Shown piece after piece: positions 42,245 through 51,319 of a DNA stretch of 64,000 nucleotides. Below the pieces are notes generated by a model, which worked only from the letters and a program-made list of their open reading frames with translations, searched no databases and had not been told where the DNA came from. Location of the stretch: NCBI RefSeq assembly GCF_000148645.1, contig NC_014541.1, positions 3,557,139 through 3,621,138 of the forward strand, in the 5' to 3' direction. How positions within the stretch are numbered: position 1 is the first letter of the stretch; each line of letters starts with the position of its first letter. The position numbers and the translations under genes are program-made. This DNA is from Ferrimonas balearica DSM 9799 (GTDB taxonomy: Bacteria > Pseudomonadota > Gammaproteobacteria > Enterobacterales > Shewanellaceae).

Positions 42245-43462
42245 GTGAAGATCGCAGTGATCAAGGAGATCTACCCCGGGGAAACCCGCGTGGCGCTGAT
42301 CCCCGCCAACGTCAGTAAGCTGACCCAGGCTGGCCTGACCATCGCCGTAGAGCGCGGTGCCGGGGAAGCCGCAGGCTTTGACGATGAGCGTTACGTTGAG
42401 GCCGGCGCAGTTATCGCCGCCGACCGCACCGAGGCGCTCAAGGACGCCGAGGTGGTCCTGACCCACCACGGCCGTGGTGACGAACTGGATGCCCTGCTGC
42501 CGCACCTGACCCGTGGCCAGACCCTGGTGGCGATGATGGACCCGTTGGCGGGCCCGCAAGCGGCCCAGAAACTGGCGGATGCCGGCATCAATGGCGTTGC
42601 CCTGGAGCTGGTGCCGCGCATCACCCGGGCCCAGGCCATGGATGTGCTGTCCAGTAACGCCACCATCGCCGGTTACAAAGCCGCCCTGCTGGGCGCCACC
42701 CACTCCCATCAGCTGTTCCCGATGATGATGACCGCCGCCGGCACCCTGAAACCGGCCCGCGTCTTCATTATGGGCGTGGGCGTGGCGGGTCTGCAGGCCT
42801 GTGCCACCGCCAAGCGTCTTGGTGCCGTGGTGGAAGCCTATGACATCCGCCCCGCCGCCCGTGAGCAGATCCTCTCTGTCGGTGCCCGTCCGGTGGAGCT
42901 CAATATCGAAGCGGAAGACACCGAAACCTCCGGCGGCTACGCCAAGGAGCAATCTGCCGAGTTTATCGCCAAGCAGCAACAGGCGATGGCCGACGTGCTG
43001 GCTCAACAGGATGTGGTGATTACCACCGCTGCCATCCCGGGCCGCAAAGCCCCGGTGCTGATCACTGAAGCGCAGCTGATGCAGATGAAGCCCGGTGCCG
43101 TGATCATCGACCTGGCCGCCGAAACCGGCGGTAACTGCGAACTGACCGAAGCGGGCCAAACCGTGATTCACCACGGTGTCACCATCATCGGCCCGAAAAA
43201 CTTCGCCGCCACCGTGCCCAACCACGCCAGCCAGATGTTTGGCACCAACCTGACCAACCTGCTGATGCTGATGGCCAAAGAGGGCAAGATCAACTGGGAC
43301 TTCGAGGATGAGATCATCCGCGACGTTACTGTCAGCAAGGATGGCGAAGTGGTCAACCCGCGCCTGCGCGAGTTGCTGGGCCTGCCCGCTCTGACCCCAA
43401 CCGCCCCGGCCGAAGCCGAAGCGGACAGCGAAGCCAACGATAACCAGAAGGAAACCAACTGA
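42245..43462 (+). CDS. pntAA: NAD(P) transhydrogenase subunit alpha, part 1
   Basis: A 405-aa soluble domain I that binds NAD(H). KIAVIKEIYPGETRVALIP opens the protein, and the Rossmann motif is MGVGVAGLQACATAKRLGAVVEAYD. With PntAB and PntB it makes the proton-translocating transhydrogenase that forms NADPH from NADH. GTG 42245 is chosen because AGAGGA lies 7 bases upstream and homology begins there; the frame extending to 42164 is not protein-like. The C-terminus has an Ala/Glu-rich tail (PAEAEADSEAND) and ends with TGATG overlapping the next gene. Confidence 0.94.
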   Translation: MKIAVIKEIYPGETRVALIPANVSKLTQAGLTIAVERGAGEAAGFDDERYVEAGAVIAADRTEALKDAEVVLTHHGRGDELDALLPHLTRGQTLVAMMDPLAGPQAAQKLADAGINGVALELVPRITRAQAMDVLSSNATIAGYKAALLGATHSHQLFPMMMTAAGTLKPARVFIMGVGVAGLQACATAKRLGAVVEAYDIRPAAREQILSVGARPVELNIEAEDTETSGGYAKEQSAEFIAKQQQAMADVLAQQDVVITTAAIPGRKAPVLITEAQLMQMKPGAVIIDLAAETGGNCELTEAGQTVIHHGVTIIGPKNFAATVPNHASQMFGTNLTNLLMLMAKEGKINWDFEDEIIRDVTVSKDGEVVNPRLRELLGLPALTPTAPAEAEADSEANDNQKETN

Positions 43463-43737
43463 TGGAACTGATGCTGCTGATCACCATCTTCGTGGTGGCC
43501 CTGTTCCTTGGCGTGGAGCTGATCACCAAGGTGCCGCCGACCCTGCACACTCCGCTGATGTCGGCCTCTAATGCCATCTCCGGTATCACCCTGGTGGGTG
43601 CCCTGCTGGCCGCTGGCTCCGGCTCTGGCCCGCTGGTCAACATTCTGGGCTTTATCGCCGTAACCCTGGCCACCATCAACGTGGTGGGCGGTTACATGGT
43701 CACTAACCGCATGCTGGCCATGTTCAAAAGGAAGTAA
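43462..43737 (+). CDS. pntAB: NAD(P) transhydrogenase subunit alpha, part 2 (membrane)
   Basis: A 91-aa membrane piece with three transmembrane helices (LLITIFVVALFLGVEL, NAISGITLVGALLAAG and ILGFIAVTLATINVVGGYMV). In E. coli this is fused to PntAA. The split form here matches Rhodospirillum-type three-subunit enzymes. Its ATG overlaps the pntAA stop by 1 bp, and pntB starts 6 bp later. Confidence 0.94.
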   Translation: MELMLLITIFVVALFLGVELITKVPPTLHTPLMSASNAISGITLVGALLAAGSGSGPLVNILGFIAVTLATINVVGGYMVTNRMLAMFKRK

Positions 43738-43743
43738 ACACCG

Positions 43744-45126
43744 ATGAGCAACACCTTGATCTACTCCAGTTACCTGGTTGCCGCGGTCCTGTTTATCCTC
43801 GGCATCAAGAACCTGACCAAGCCCCGCACTGCGGTGCTGGGTAACCGTCTCTCCAGCATCGGTATGCTGATCGCCGTGGTGATCACCCTGCTGGATCGCA
43901 ACATCATCAGCTACGAATGGATCATCGCCGGTATGGTGCTGGGTGGCGCCATCGGCGGCATCATGGCTCGCCGGGTGCAGATGACCTCCATGCCGGAGAT
44001 GGTGGCGATGCTGAACGGTTTTGGTGGTGGCGCGTCCCTGTTTGTGGCGCTGGCCAACGCCTGGGACCCGGCCGCCGCGACCTCCATGGTGGCGATGATC
44101 TCCATCGGCATCACCGTGCTGATTGGTGCCGTCACCCTGTCCGGCTCCTTCGTGGCCTTTGCCAAGCTGAGCGAAAAGATCTCCGGTAACCCCATCGCGG
44201 TACCCGGTAACACCTTCCTCAACGGAGCCCTGCTGCTGGCTGGTCTGGCGCTGGTGGCCATGACCGTTATCGACCCCACCAACCACACCTGGCAGTTTGC
44301 CCTGGTGGCGGTGGCCCTGCTGCTGGGTCTGGCACTGGTGCTGCCGATTGGTGGCGCCGACATGCCGGTGGTGATCGCCCTGCTGAACTCCTACTCCGGT
44401 ATCGCCGCAGCGACCGCGGGCTTTATCAGCGGCAACACCGTGCTGATCATCTCCGGTTCTCTGGTAGGCGCTTCCGGCCTGATCCTGACCCAGATCATGT
44501 GTAAGGCGATGAACCGCAGCCTGCCCAACGTGCTGTTTGGTGTGATGGCCGAAGGCGGCGAAACCATCGATGCGGATGAGGTGTACGCCGGCAAGGTGAA
44601 ATCCTCCTCCCCGGACGAAGTGGGTATGTTGCTGGAAACCGCCGAGCGCGTGGTGATTGTCCCGGGCTACGGTCTGGCGATGGCCCAGGCGCAACACGCG
44701 GTGCGTGAACTGGCTGATGTGCTGCAGGCCCGTGGTGCCGACGTGAAGTACGCCATCCACCCGGTAGCCGGACGTATGCCGGGCCACATGAACGTGCTGC
44801 TGGCCGAGGCGGAAGTGCCCTACGAGCAGCTGGTTGAGATGGATGAGATCAACCCGCAGTTCGAGCAGACCGACGTCGCCATTGTTATCGGTGCCAACGA
44901 CGTGACCAACCCGATGGCCCGTGAGGACAAAGGCAGCCCGATCTACGGCATGCCGATCCTCAACGTCGACAAAGCCAAAACCGTGGTGGTGGTGAAGCGT
45001 TCTCTGAGCCCCGGCTTTGCCGGCCTGCCCAACCCGCTGTTCGCCATGGACAACAGCCTGATGCTGTTCGGCGATGGTAAGAAGGCGATTGTGGAGCTGA
45101 CCGCTTCCCTCAAAGAAGCCGGCTAA
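43744..45126 (+). CDS. pntB: NAD(P) transhydrogenase subunit beta
   Basis: A 460-aa protein with about nine N-terminal membrane helices and a C-terminal NADP(H)-binding domain III. The cofactor motif is VPGYGLAMAQAQHAV, followed by KYAIHPVAGRMPGHMNVLLAEA and ANDVTNPMAREDKGSPIYGMPIL. Length is normal. A terminator follows. Confidence 0.96.
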   Translation: MSNTLIYSSYLVAAVLFILGIKNLTKPRTAVLGNRLSSIGMLIAVVITLLDRNIISYEWIIAGMVLGGAIGGIMARRVQMTSMPEMVAMLNGFGGGASLFVALANAWDPAAATSMVAMISIGITVLIGAVTLSGSFVAFAKLSEKISGNPIAVPGNTFLNGALLLAGLALVAMTVIDPTNHTWQFALVAVALLLGLALVLPIGGADMPVVIALLNSYSGIAAATAGFISGNTVLIISGSLVGASGLILTQIMCKAMNRSLPNVLFGVMAEGGETIDADEVYAGKVKSSSPDEVGMLLETAERVVIVPGYGLAMAQAQHAVRELADVLQARGADVKYAIHPVAGRMPGHMNVLLAEAEVPYEQLVEMDEINPQFEQTDVAIVIGANDVTNPMAREDKGSPIYGMPILNVDKAKTVVVVKRSLSPGFAGLPNPLFAMDNSLMLFGDGKKAIVELTASLKEAG

Positions 45127-45143
45127 CCCCCAGCCACACCGAG

Positions 45144-45175
45144 AAAACGGCGCCCCAGTGGCGCCGTTTTTTATT
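45144..45175 (+). terminator. Terminator of the pnt operon
   Basis: ACGGCGCC-N5-GGCGCCGT is followed by six T, 18 bases after the pntB stop. Confidence 0.93.
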
Positions 45176-45285
45176 GCCGTCTGCCATCGCTTATCAAACC
45201 ATAGCCCCCGCGCATCGGCCTCGGCCTGTTCATCTTTTGCCCAGCGGGTATTATCGACTGACCCCCTGTTGGCGAAGGATGCCCG

Positions 45286-46554
45286 ATGAAAGACGAAACG
45301 CTCTCCCTCCATTTCGGCTACGAGACCGACCCGACCACCAAGGCGGTGGCGACGCCCATCTACCAGACCGTGGCCTACGAGTTCGACGATGCCCAGCATG
45401 GCGCTGACCTGTTCAATCTGTCGGTGGCGGGCAACATCTACACCCGCATCATGAACCCCACCAACGATGTGCTGGAGCAGCGCATGGCGGCGCTGGAAGG
45501 GGGCATCGCCGGGCTGGTGGTAAGTGCGGGCAGTGCCGCCATCAACTACGCCATCCAGACACTGGCGCAGGCGGGCGACAACATCGTCTCCACCCCGCAA
45601 CTCTATGGCGGCACCTACACCCTGTTCGCCCACATGCTGCCCAGCCAGGGCATCGAAGTGCGCTTTGCCAAAGACGATCAACCAGAGAGCCTGGCGGCAC
45701 TGATTGATGGCAACACCAAGGCGGTGTACTGCGAAAGCATCGGTAACCCGGCGGGCAATATCGTCGATATCGAGCGCCTGGCGGAGCTGGCCCACGCCCA
45801 GGGGGTGCCGGTGATTGTCGACAATACGGTGGCCACGCCGGTGCTGTGCAAGCCCATCAGCTTTGGCGCCGACATTGTGGTGCATTCACTCACCAAGTAC
45901 GTGGGCGGCCATGGCACCACCCTGGGGGGCGTTATCGTCGACAGCGGCCGCTTCCCCTGGGCCCAACACGCCGAGCGCTTCCCGGCCCTGAATCAGCCTG
46001 AACCGGCCTACCATGGCGTGGTGTACACCGAGGCGTTTGGCGATGCCGCGTTCATCGGCCGGGCCCGCACCGTGCCGCTGCGCAACACCGGTTCGGCGCT
46101 GTCGCCCATGAACGCCTTTATGCTGCTGCAGGGGCTGGAAACCCTGTCACTGCGGATGGAGCGCCACACCGAGAACGCGCTGAAGGTGGCCCAGTATCTG
46201 GCGGCTCACGATAAGGTCAGCTGGGTCAGCTACGCCGGTTTGCCGGAATCGCCCTACTTCCCGCTGGCGGAGAAGTACACCGGCGGCCGTCCCTCCGGCA
46301 TCCTCTCCTTCGGGCTGAAGGATGGGTATGAGGCGGGCGTGCGGTTCTACGATGCGCTGACCATCTTCAAGCGGCTGGTGAACATCGGTGACGCCAAGTC
46401 ACTGGCCTGCCATCCGGCCTCCACCACCCACCGCCAGCTGACCGAAGCGGAGCAGAAGCAGGCCGGGGTCTCCCCGGAGATGATCCGCCTGTCGGTGGGC
46501 ATCGAGCACATCGACGACATCCTGGCGGATCTGGAGCAGGCCCTGAACGCCTGA
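45286..46554 (+). CDS. metY: O-acetylhomoserine sulfhydrylase (MetY-type)
   Basis: A 422-aa PLP enzyme of the Cys/Met metabolism family. The PLP-binding lysine is K204 in HSLTKYVGGHGT. The N-terminal HFGYETDPTTKAVATPIYQTVAYEF and SAGSAAINYAIQTLAQAGDNIV are typical of MetY/MET17. It makes homocysteine from O-acetylhomoserine and sulfide, and can also act as a cysteine synthase. The genes around it supply sulfide (CysJI) and NADPH (Pnt). It has a terminator of its own after the stop. Confidence 0.92.
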   Translation: MKDETLSLHFGYETDPTTKAVATPIYQTVAYEFDDAQHGADLFNLSVAGNIYTRIMNPTNDVLEQRMAALEGGIAGLVVSAGSAAINYAIQTLAQAGDNIVSTPQLYGGTYTLFAHMLPSQGIEVRFAKDDQPESLAALIDGNTKAVYCESIGNPAGNIVDIERLAELAHAQGVPVIVDNTVATPVLCKPISFGADIVVHSLTKYVGGHGTTLGGVIVDSGRFPWAQHAERFPALNQPEPAYHGVVYTEAFGDAAFIGRARTVPLRNTGSALSPMNAFMLLQGLETLSLRMERHTENALKVAQYLAAHDKVSWVSYAGLPESPYFPLAEKYTGGRPSGILSFGLKDGYEAGVRFYDALTIFKRLVNIGDAKSLACHPASTTHRQLTEAEQKQAGVSPEMIRLSVGIEHIDDILADLEQALNA

Positions 46555-46572
46555 TCGCCGCCAGGAACCAGC

Positions 46573-46603
46573 AAAAAAGCCACGGCAGTCGCCGTGGCTT
46601 TTG
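46573..46603. terminator. Bidirectional terminator between metY and the fimbrial operon
   Basis: GCCACGGC-AGTC-GCCGTGGC is flanked by six A and four T, between convergent stops at 46554 and 46621. Confidence 0.93.
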
Positions 46604-46620
46604 ACTTGGGTCTGCTCCGC

Positions 46621-47487
46621 TCAGCGAGCAAACAGGCTGATGGTCACCACATCCTGGTATTTGCCCGCCCGGGCATAGGGCTGGGCCTCATTTTCAAACA
46701 CCAGTTCAACCCGCTGACCGCGCACCGGCCGCTGGGCCACGTCGATCTTCACCTGATCCGTCAGTTGGTACTGACGCTTGGCCACCTTCACCACGTAAGG
46801 CACCTCGATATCGCTGTTGCGCAGGTGCTTCAGCGAGCCCTGGTTCTGGGACGACAGGCTCATCTGCACAAAGCCGTTGCTCTCCACCACCACCGGCAGA
46901 GTCTGACGATTGGTGCGACTCAGGTCGCCCAGCTCCAATTTCACTGACGGCCCGGTTCCGCTGATCCAGCCAGTGCCTTCGGTGGGCAATTTGGCCCGGA
47001 CATAGGGCGCCACCGCCAAATCAAAGTTCAGGTTGCGCGGCCCCTCCGCCTTCTGGCCGGTGATCTGGGCGCGCAGATCCCCCGCGTAGTTGCCGGGCAT
47101 CAGGTCACGCCCGCCGGGAATGTGCAGCCAGAACTCCAGTCTCTGCTTGCCGATCAATGGCATCACATAACGGTCCCGCCCGGTGGGGCTGATGTTCTGA
47201 CGCAGTGCGTTGGTGATCTGGTAGGCCGGATTGGCGGCCGGGCCGGTCAGGGTCAAACGCCCTCCCCGGGCCGGTTGCAGCACAAACTCCCGCGCACAGC
47301 GCGCCAACGAGCGGTCCATCAGCAGCGTGGCCGGCACCCAGGTACCGCGGTCGCCTTTGAGATCTGAGGTGGCGGAAGCGGTACGAAACTCCACTTCCCA
47401 ATTGCCCTCACAGGGCTCAGCCCGGGCGCCGAGCGGCAGCAGGCAGGTTGCCAATACTGCCAGTCCTATCATCCTACGGATTGTCAC
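46621..47487 (-). CDS. Minor or tip fimbrial subunit of the chaperone-usher operon
   Basis: A 288-aa exported protein with a signal peptide (cut near ARA, residue 23). The C-terminal half ends in ARAGKYQDVVTISLFAR, the alternating hydrophobic donor-type strand seen in pilins. The larger N-terminal half (EPCEGNWEVEFRT) could be a receptor-binding or capping domain. It is the last gene of the pilin-chaperone-usher-subunit operon and overlaps the usher stop by 14 bp. The function is inferred from position; no family was recognised. Confidence 0.7.
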   Translation of the reverse strand: MTIRRMIGLAVLATCLLPLGARAEPCEGNWEVEFRTASATSDLKGDRGTWVPATLLMDRSLARCAREFVLQPARGGRLTLTGPAANPAYQITNALRQNISPTGRDRYVMPLIGKQRLEFWLHIPGGRDLMPGNYAGDLRAQITGQKAEGPRNLNFDLAVAPYVRAKLPTEGTGWISGTGPSVKLELGDLSRTNRQTLPVVVESNGFVQMSLSSQNQGSLKHLRNSDIEVPYVVKVAKRQYQLTDQVKIDVAQRPVRGQRVELVFENEAQPYARAGKYQDVVTISLFAR

Positions 47488-49900
47488 GACACTCCTCCTT
47501 CACGCATTCCACGTGATATGTCCCTAAGTTGATCAGGCTGGAATCGGACGGTGCGATCTCCAGCGACAGTGGTCGGAATCGCGGGCCCAGCACCACCAGG
47601 GTATAACGCCCCGGGCTGGCGCCCTGGATATAGAACCGGCCGGTTTTGTTGGTAAAGAAAGACAGTCTCAGGTCGCCCTGCTGCAACTCGCCCTGGCGGT
47701 AGCCAATCGGTGCGCCGGTTTCATCCAGCAGGATGCCGTGCACGGTATACGCGCTATCGGAACCCACTTCGACAAAGTGGCCGGTGGCCGCACCCGGTGA
47801 CAGGGTGTAGCGGCTCTGGCCCCAGTCATACCCAAGGGGGGCGTCCTCAACACCGATGTCGACCATGTTGTTGGCGTAGGCCAGGTCCAGCGGTATCAGG
47901 CTGCCAAGCCAGGGCGTTGCCTCCGCCAGGTAACCCCCTTGGGAAACCCCCACCTGCGCCGGCGCTTCCAGTGTCGGATGCAGCTGAGTCACCAGGAAGG
48001 GGCCCGGCTGTGCCCGTCCCCACCCCACTTTGCCATCCGCAAAGCCGATGGCGGTATTGGCCCGGATTGACGCGGTATAGAGCGGCTCACCACCGCTATG
48101 ACTGCGGCTTCGCTCCACCTCGCCTTCCACCCGAGCCCGGTTGGCGGTGTAGTTCAGCACCGCGGTTTCCCGGTCCTGGAAATCGTCGTATTCGGCCTGG
48201 GCCCGGAAGCCCATGCTGCCAACCCGGTCGTTGTTGGAGCGGCTGACGTTCAGGCGCGCCCGGTTGTTGTGGGTGTTGTAGTTGGCGCCCACGGTATAGC
48301 CGTGCTGGGGATGCGCCCAGTACCAGTCGAAGGTGACAAAATAGGCGACCTCATCCCCCTCCAGCTGCGGGTCGTTGTTGTAGCTGACCCCGCCACCGAG
48401 AATGAAGTCGCCGTAACGCCAGTTCACCTGGGATGACGCGCTCAGGGTCTCTCCGGCAAATTCGTCATTAAAGTAGGAGCCGGACAGGGTGGCGTCCCAC
48501 TGCTCATTGATGGTCCAGACGTAGTTGGCCAGCACCCGGTCGTAACTCAGGGGCTGCTGGGTTTCCTCCCACATCCGGGCGGAAAAGTCGCTGGCCCGCT
48601 CCAGGGTCATCCGCAAATTGGGGGCACTGCCCTCGGCACTGCCGATAATCCGGCTTTCAAAGCTCAGTGACGCAATATGGCCAAAGTCCAACTCGTCGCT
48701 GTGACTGCCCGACAGGCGGGCGGAGAAATTGCCCCAACGGGTGCCCATGGTGGCCGTGGTGCCCAGAAGGTAACCGTACTGGCCGATCACACCGTTAAGG
48801 CCCAGGGTCAGGTTTTCACTAACGCCATATTCCACAAAGCCGTTGGCGGCCCAGCCGTCCTGGTATTCCACCCCATCATCACCAAACAGGGACGGCACAC
48901 CGGCACTGAAGGCGTAGTTCACCATCCCCTGCTGCAACAGGGTGTTGTTGTAGAACTGGGAGAACACCCGGGTTTCGGTGCGGCCGGACAGGTAGGTGAT
49001 GCGCACCACGATGTCGTTGGCGCCATTGGCCATCGGCAGGTTGGTCAGATTGAAGCGCCCCGCCTCCTGACGGCCACTGAAGATCACCTGGCCGTTGATG
49101 GAGATCTCCACATCCGCGGATTCCTGCAGCACCAGCAGTTGATTGTTAGTGGGGCCGATGGTGCGCTCCGGCTGCAGGGTGGCGTAATCACTTTCGATGG
49201 CGATACCACCAAAGCTGCCACCGGGAAGATGGCCGGCCACGCCGCCCTCAATGTCCCCCACCGACAGGCGGTAAGGCTGGTAGGGATTGTCGTAGTAGGC
49301 GCGCCACTCACCACGCAGCACACTGGTACTGTCGTCCTCCAGCTCCAGATAGTTGGCCAGTTGCAGGTTGACGCCTTCTGCGCCGCCAATGTTCATCTGC
49401 GCCAGCCACTCCAAACTGGAGAAGCGGCTGTTGTCGCTGTCCTGCCAGCTTTCGTTATGGGCCAGATTAAAGCTGTTCAGCCAACTGAACCCGGCGCTGG
49501 GGCTGGGCGCGAACTGGGTGGTGTCTTCGCCAAAGTTGACCGAGATGTCCCCGTGCGCTTCGGGTGCGATGCTGGCCTGAAGAGAGAGGGTGGCCGGATC
49601 CAGCGTCAGGGTGATGCCAGCCGCTTCCAGCTGCTCAAAGCGGATTTCGCGGCGCGGGCCCATCTCGTTTTGCAGCAGGGTCCAAACCTCATCGGAAACC
49701 CGACGGCCCAACAGCGACTGCAGCGCCGGCAACTCCACCGCGTAGACTGCAACGCCTTCGAACACCACCGGCACATCGCCCAGTCCATTGCCCGCCAGTT
49801 GCAGCGGCAAGGTCATGGTCATCGCCGATACGCTCAGGGGCAACAACGCCAGCCAGCCCCACAGGCGGCGCCCCGACAGCTTAACCAGGGCCAGGGTCAT
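47474..49900 (-). CDS. Outer-membrane fimbrial usher
   Basis: An 808-aa outer-membrane protein with a signal peptide (cut near residue 26). It has a long beta-barrel middle (LRGEWRAYYDNPYQPYRLSVGDIEGG, GRFNLTNLPMANGANDIVVRI plug region) and a C-terminal domain ending in VECVKEECRDNP. YLSGRTETRVFSQFYN is typical of ushers. It moves chaperone-bound subunits across the outer membrane. It is somewhat divergent from the FimD/PapC class; the subclass is not assigned. Its ATG overlaps the chaperone stop by 1 bp. Confidence 0.88.
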   Translation of the reverse strand: MTLALVKLSGRRLWGWLALLPLSVSAMTMTLPLQLAGNGLGDVPVVFEGVAVYAVELPALQSLLGRRVSDEVWTLLQNEMGPRREIRFEQLEAAGITLTLDPATLSLQASIAPEAHGDISVNFGEDTTQFAPSPSAGFSWLNSFNLAHNESWQDSDNSRFSSLEWLAQMNIGGAEGVNLQLANYLELEDDSTSVLRGEWRAYYDNPYQPYRLSVGDIEGGVAGHLPGGSFGGIAIESDYATLQPERTIGPTNNQLLVLQESADVEISINGQVIFSGRQEAGRFNLTNLPMANGANDIVVRITYLSGRTETRVFSQFYNNTLLQQGMVNYAFSAGVPSLFGDDGVEYQDGWAANGFVEYGVSENLTLGLNGVIGQYGYLLGTTATMGTRWGNFSARLSGSHSDELDFGHIASLSFESRIIGSAEGSAPNLRMTLERASDFSARMWEETQQPLSYDRVLANYVWTINEQWDATLSGSYFNDEFAGETLSASSQVNWRYGDFILGGGVSYNNDPQLEGDEVAYFVTFDWYWAHPQHGYTVGANYNTHNNRARLNVSRSNNDRVGSMGFRAQAEYDDFQDRETAVLNYTANRARVEGEVERSRSHSGGEPLYTASIRANTAIGFADGKVGWGRAQPGPFLVTQLHPTLEAPAQVGVSQGGYLAEATPWLGSLIPLDLAYANNMVDIGVEDAPLGYDWGQSRYTLSPGAATGHFVEVGSDSAYTVHGILLDETGAPIGYRQGELQQGDLRLSFFTNKTGRFYIQGASPGRYTLVVLGPRFRPLSLEIAPSDSSLINLGTYHVECVKEECRDNP

Positions 49901-50586
49901 CAGCGGCGTTCCTTCACCTCAACACTGGCCTGGGTGACGGTGCCCTTCATCAGGCTCTCCACTGCGACGCTGACGTGCTGCTTAGGGGCCAGGAACTGGC
50001 GGTCGATCAACGGTTTAATTTGTTCCCATTGCCACTGGTACTGGCCGTTATCGGCACTGACACTGAAGTTCAGCTGGGGGATGATCACCACCCCGGTGCC
50101 CTGGTTTTCCAGGTAGAGCTGGTTGCCGTCACGGATCTCCGCCAGCAGGCGCTGTTCGGTCTGGTCCGGGCCGACAAACACCAGCGCGCCAACCTGAAAC
50201 AGCATGCTGATGGCACTGGCGTCAGACTCGTCCTCGATGGGCAACTGGCTGAACACCACGCGGTAGGACTGGGTTTCGGACAGGGGCTGGCCGATGTACT
50301 TGGCTTTCACGGATTGGGTCTGACTCGGCGGGATCAGCACCTGAGGCGGAAACACAAAGAAATCGTCGGAATCGAGCAGCACCTCCGGCTTATCACCGGT
50401 GACATCGCGGTACTTAACCTGCACTTCGACCGGCAACGGCTTGTCGGAGGTGTTGACCACCTGAAAGACGTGTTCGCTGTTGCTGCCCTTTTCAGACAGA
50501 AACGCCACCATCGGCAGCAACTCAAACGCCTGCAGTGCCGGTGCAAACCCCAGCAACACAGAGAGCAAAACGGCGCCTAGCCGCAT
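49900..50586 (-). CDS. Periplasmic fimbrial chaperone (PapD-like)
   Basis: A 228-aa periplasmic protein with a signal peptide (cut near residue 19) and the two immunoglobulin-like domains of PapD chaperones. VFQVVNTSDKPLPVEVQV, FFVFPPQVLIPPSQTQSVKAKYIG and YRVVFSQLPIE match the G1/F1 strand region. GDKPEVLLDSDDF is unusual in sequence. It guides subunits to the usher. It begins 63 bp after the pilin stop, across an attenuator hairpin. Confidence 0.88.
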   Translation of the reverse strand: MRLGAVLLSVLLGFAPALQAFELLPMVAFLSEKGSNSEHVFQVVNTSDKPLPVEVQVKYRDVTGDKPEVLLDSDDFFVFPPQVLIPPSQTQSVKAKYIGQPLSETQSYRVVFSQLPIEDESDASAISMLFQVGALVFVGPDQTEQRLLAEIRDGNQLYLENQGTGVVIIPQLNFSVSADNGQYQWQWEQIKPLIDRQFLAPKQHVSVAVESLMKGTVTQASVEVKERR

Positions 50587-50597
50587 AACAACCTCCT

Positions 50598-50620
50598 AAA
50601 AAGGGGCCTTGAGGCCCCTT
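50598..50620 (-). terminator. Attenuator hairpin between pilin and chaperone genes
   Basis: AAGGGGCCT and AGGCCCCTT form a 9-bp arm pair, with A-rich sequence before it on the plus strand that gives a U-tract on the minus strand. It lies in the 63-bp pilin-chaperone gap, just before the chaperone's AGGAGG site, so it is expected to be leaky and to make pilin mRNA more abundant. Confidence 0.8.
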
Positions 50621-50649
50621 TGTTTTTGATGAATCCGTCAGCGCCGGGA

Positions 50650-51189
50650 TTACATCGGGTACAGAGACACGTACATGTTGGTCTTGTACTCACCGGCTTT
50701 TTCCCAGCCGTTCAGCTCCGGCTTGATCTTCAGTACGTTGTACTGGCCAGCCTTGCCGGAATCGGTGCTTTTGCTTACGTCGATGCCGGTTTCAATCGCG
50801 TGGTAGTTTTCAGGGGTACCCGCGTTTTGCTGTTCGTTGATTTTGCCTTCTACGTTGTTGATGGAAACGATCAGCGGAATCACATCAGTGTTGTTGCTGG
50901 TGTTGGTCAGGGCAGCGGCGCCAACAACCAGCATGCCTTTGGCGTTGTCATTGTTACACCAGGCCTTAAAACGGAACTGCTCAGCACCGCCATTGGCCAG
51001 GTCCAGCTCAATGCTCTTCTCCTGCTTGGAGAACATCTGGCAACGCTGAGGTACGCTACCGTTCAGTTCCACGTAGAAAGTAGAAGCGCCATTCGGGTGG
51101 TCATCCGGGTTGCTGGACCAGTTGTTGGCAGCGGCACCAGTGGTTACCAGGGCGGTCATCATTACAGCGGCAACAGAGGCTTTCATCAT
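50650..51189 (-). CDS. Major fimbrial subunit (pilin)
   Basis: A 179-aa exported protein with a signal peptide (cut near GAA-AN). Two cysteines (PQRCQMFS and KAWCNND) probably form the pilin disulfide. The C-terminal strand AGEYKTNMYVSLYPM has the alternating pattern used for donor-strand exchange. It is the first gene of the operon and followed by an attenuator, as expected for a major pilin. ATG 51189 is at a CTCC/GGAG-type site. Confidence 0.82.
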   Translation of the reverse strand: MMKASVAAVMMTALVTTGAAANNWSSNPDDHPNGASTFYVELNGSVPQRCQMFSKQEKSIELDLANGGAEQFRFKAWCNNDNAKGMLVVGAAALTNTSNNTDVIPLIVSINNVEGKINEQQNAGTPENYHAIETGIDVSKSTDSGKAGQYNVLKIKPELNGWEKAGEYKTNMYVSLYPM

Positions 51190-51270
51190 TCATCTCCTTT
51201 GGATGCGGTGTCCATGGTTTGGATTCGTCTCTCAGGAGGTAATGTACTGCCGGGCCCCGGTGGCTGATAT

Positions 51271-51315
51271 TGGCCACATGGCCATTGTGCTGGTCAATTT
51301 CGACCTAATTTGGTC
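51271..51315. promoter_or_regulatory. Cluster of dyads upstream of the pilin gene
   Basis: TGGCCA-CA-TGGCCA (51271-51284) and GACC-N6-GGTC (51302-51315) lie in the 130-bp gap between the pilin start and the regulator stop. They are candidate binding sites for the LuxR-type protein encoded next door; binding is inferred. Confidence 0.45.
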
Positions 51316-51319
51316 CTGG

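Noticed and set aside
43168-45885. 905-codon minus-strand open frame
   Set aside because: It is antisense to pntAA, pntAB and pntB, whose families are certain. The product is His/Gln/Gly-rich, as expected of a shadow frame in GC-rich DNA.
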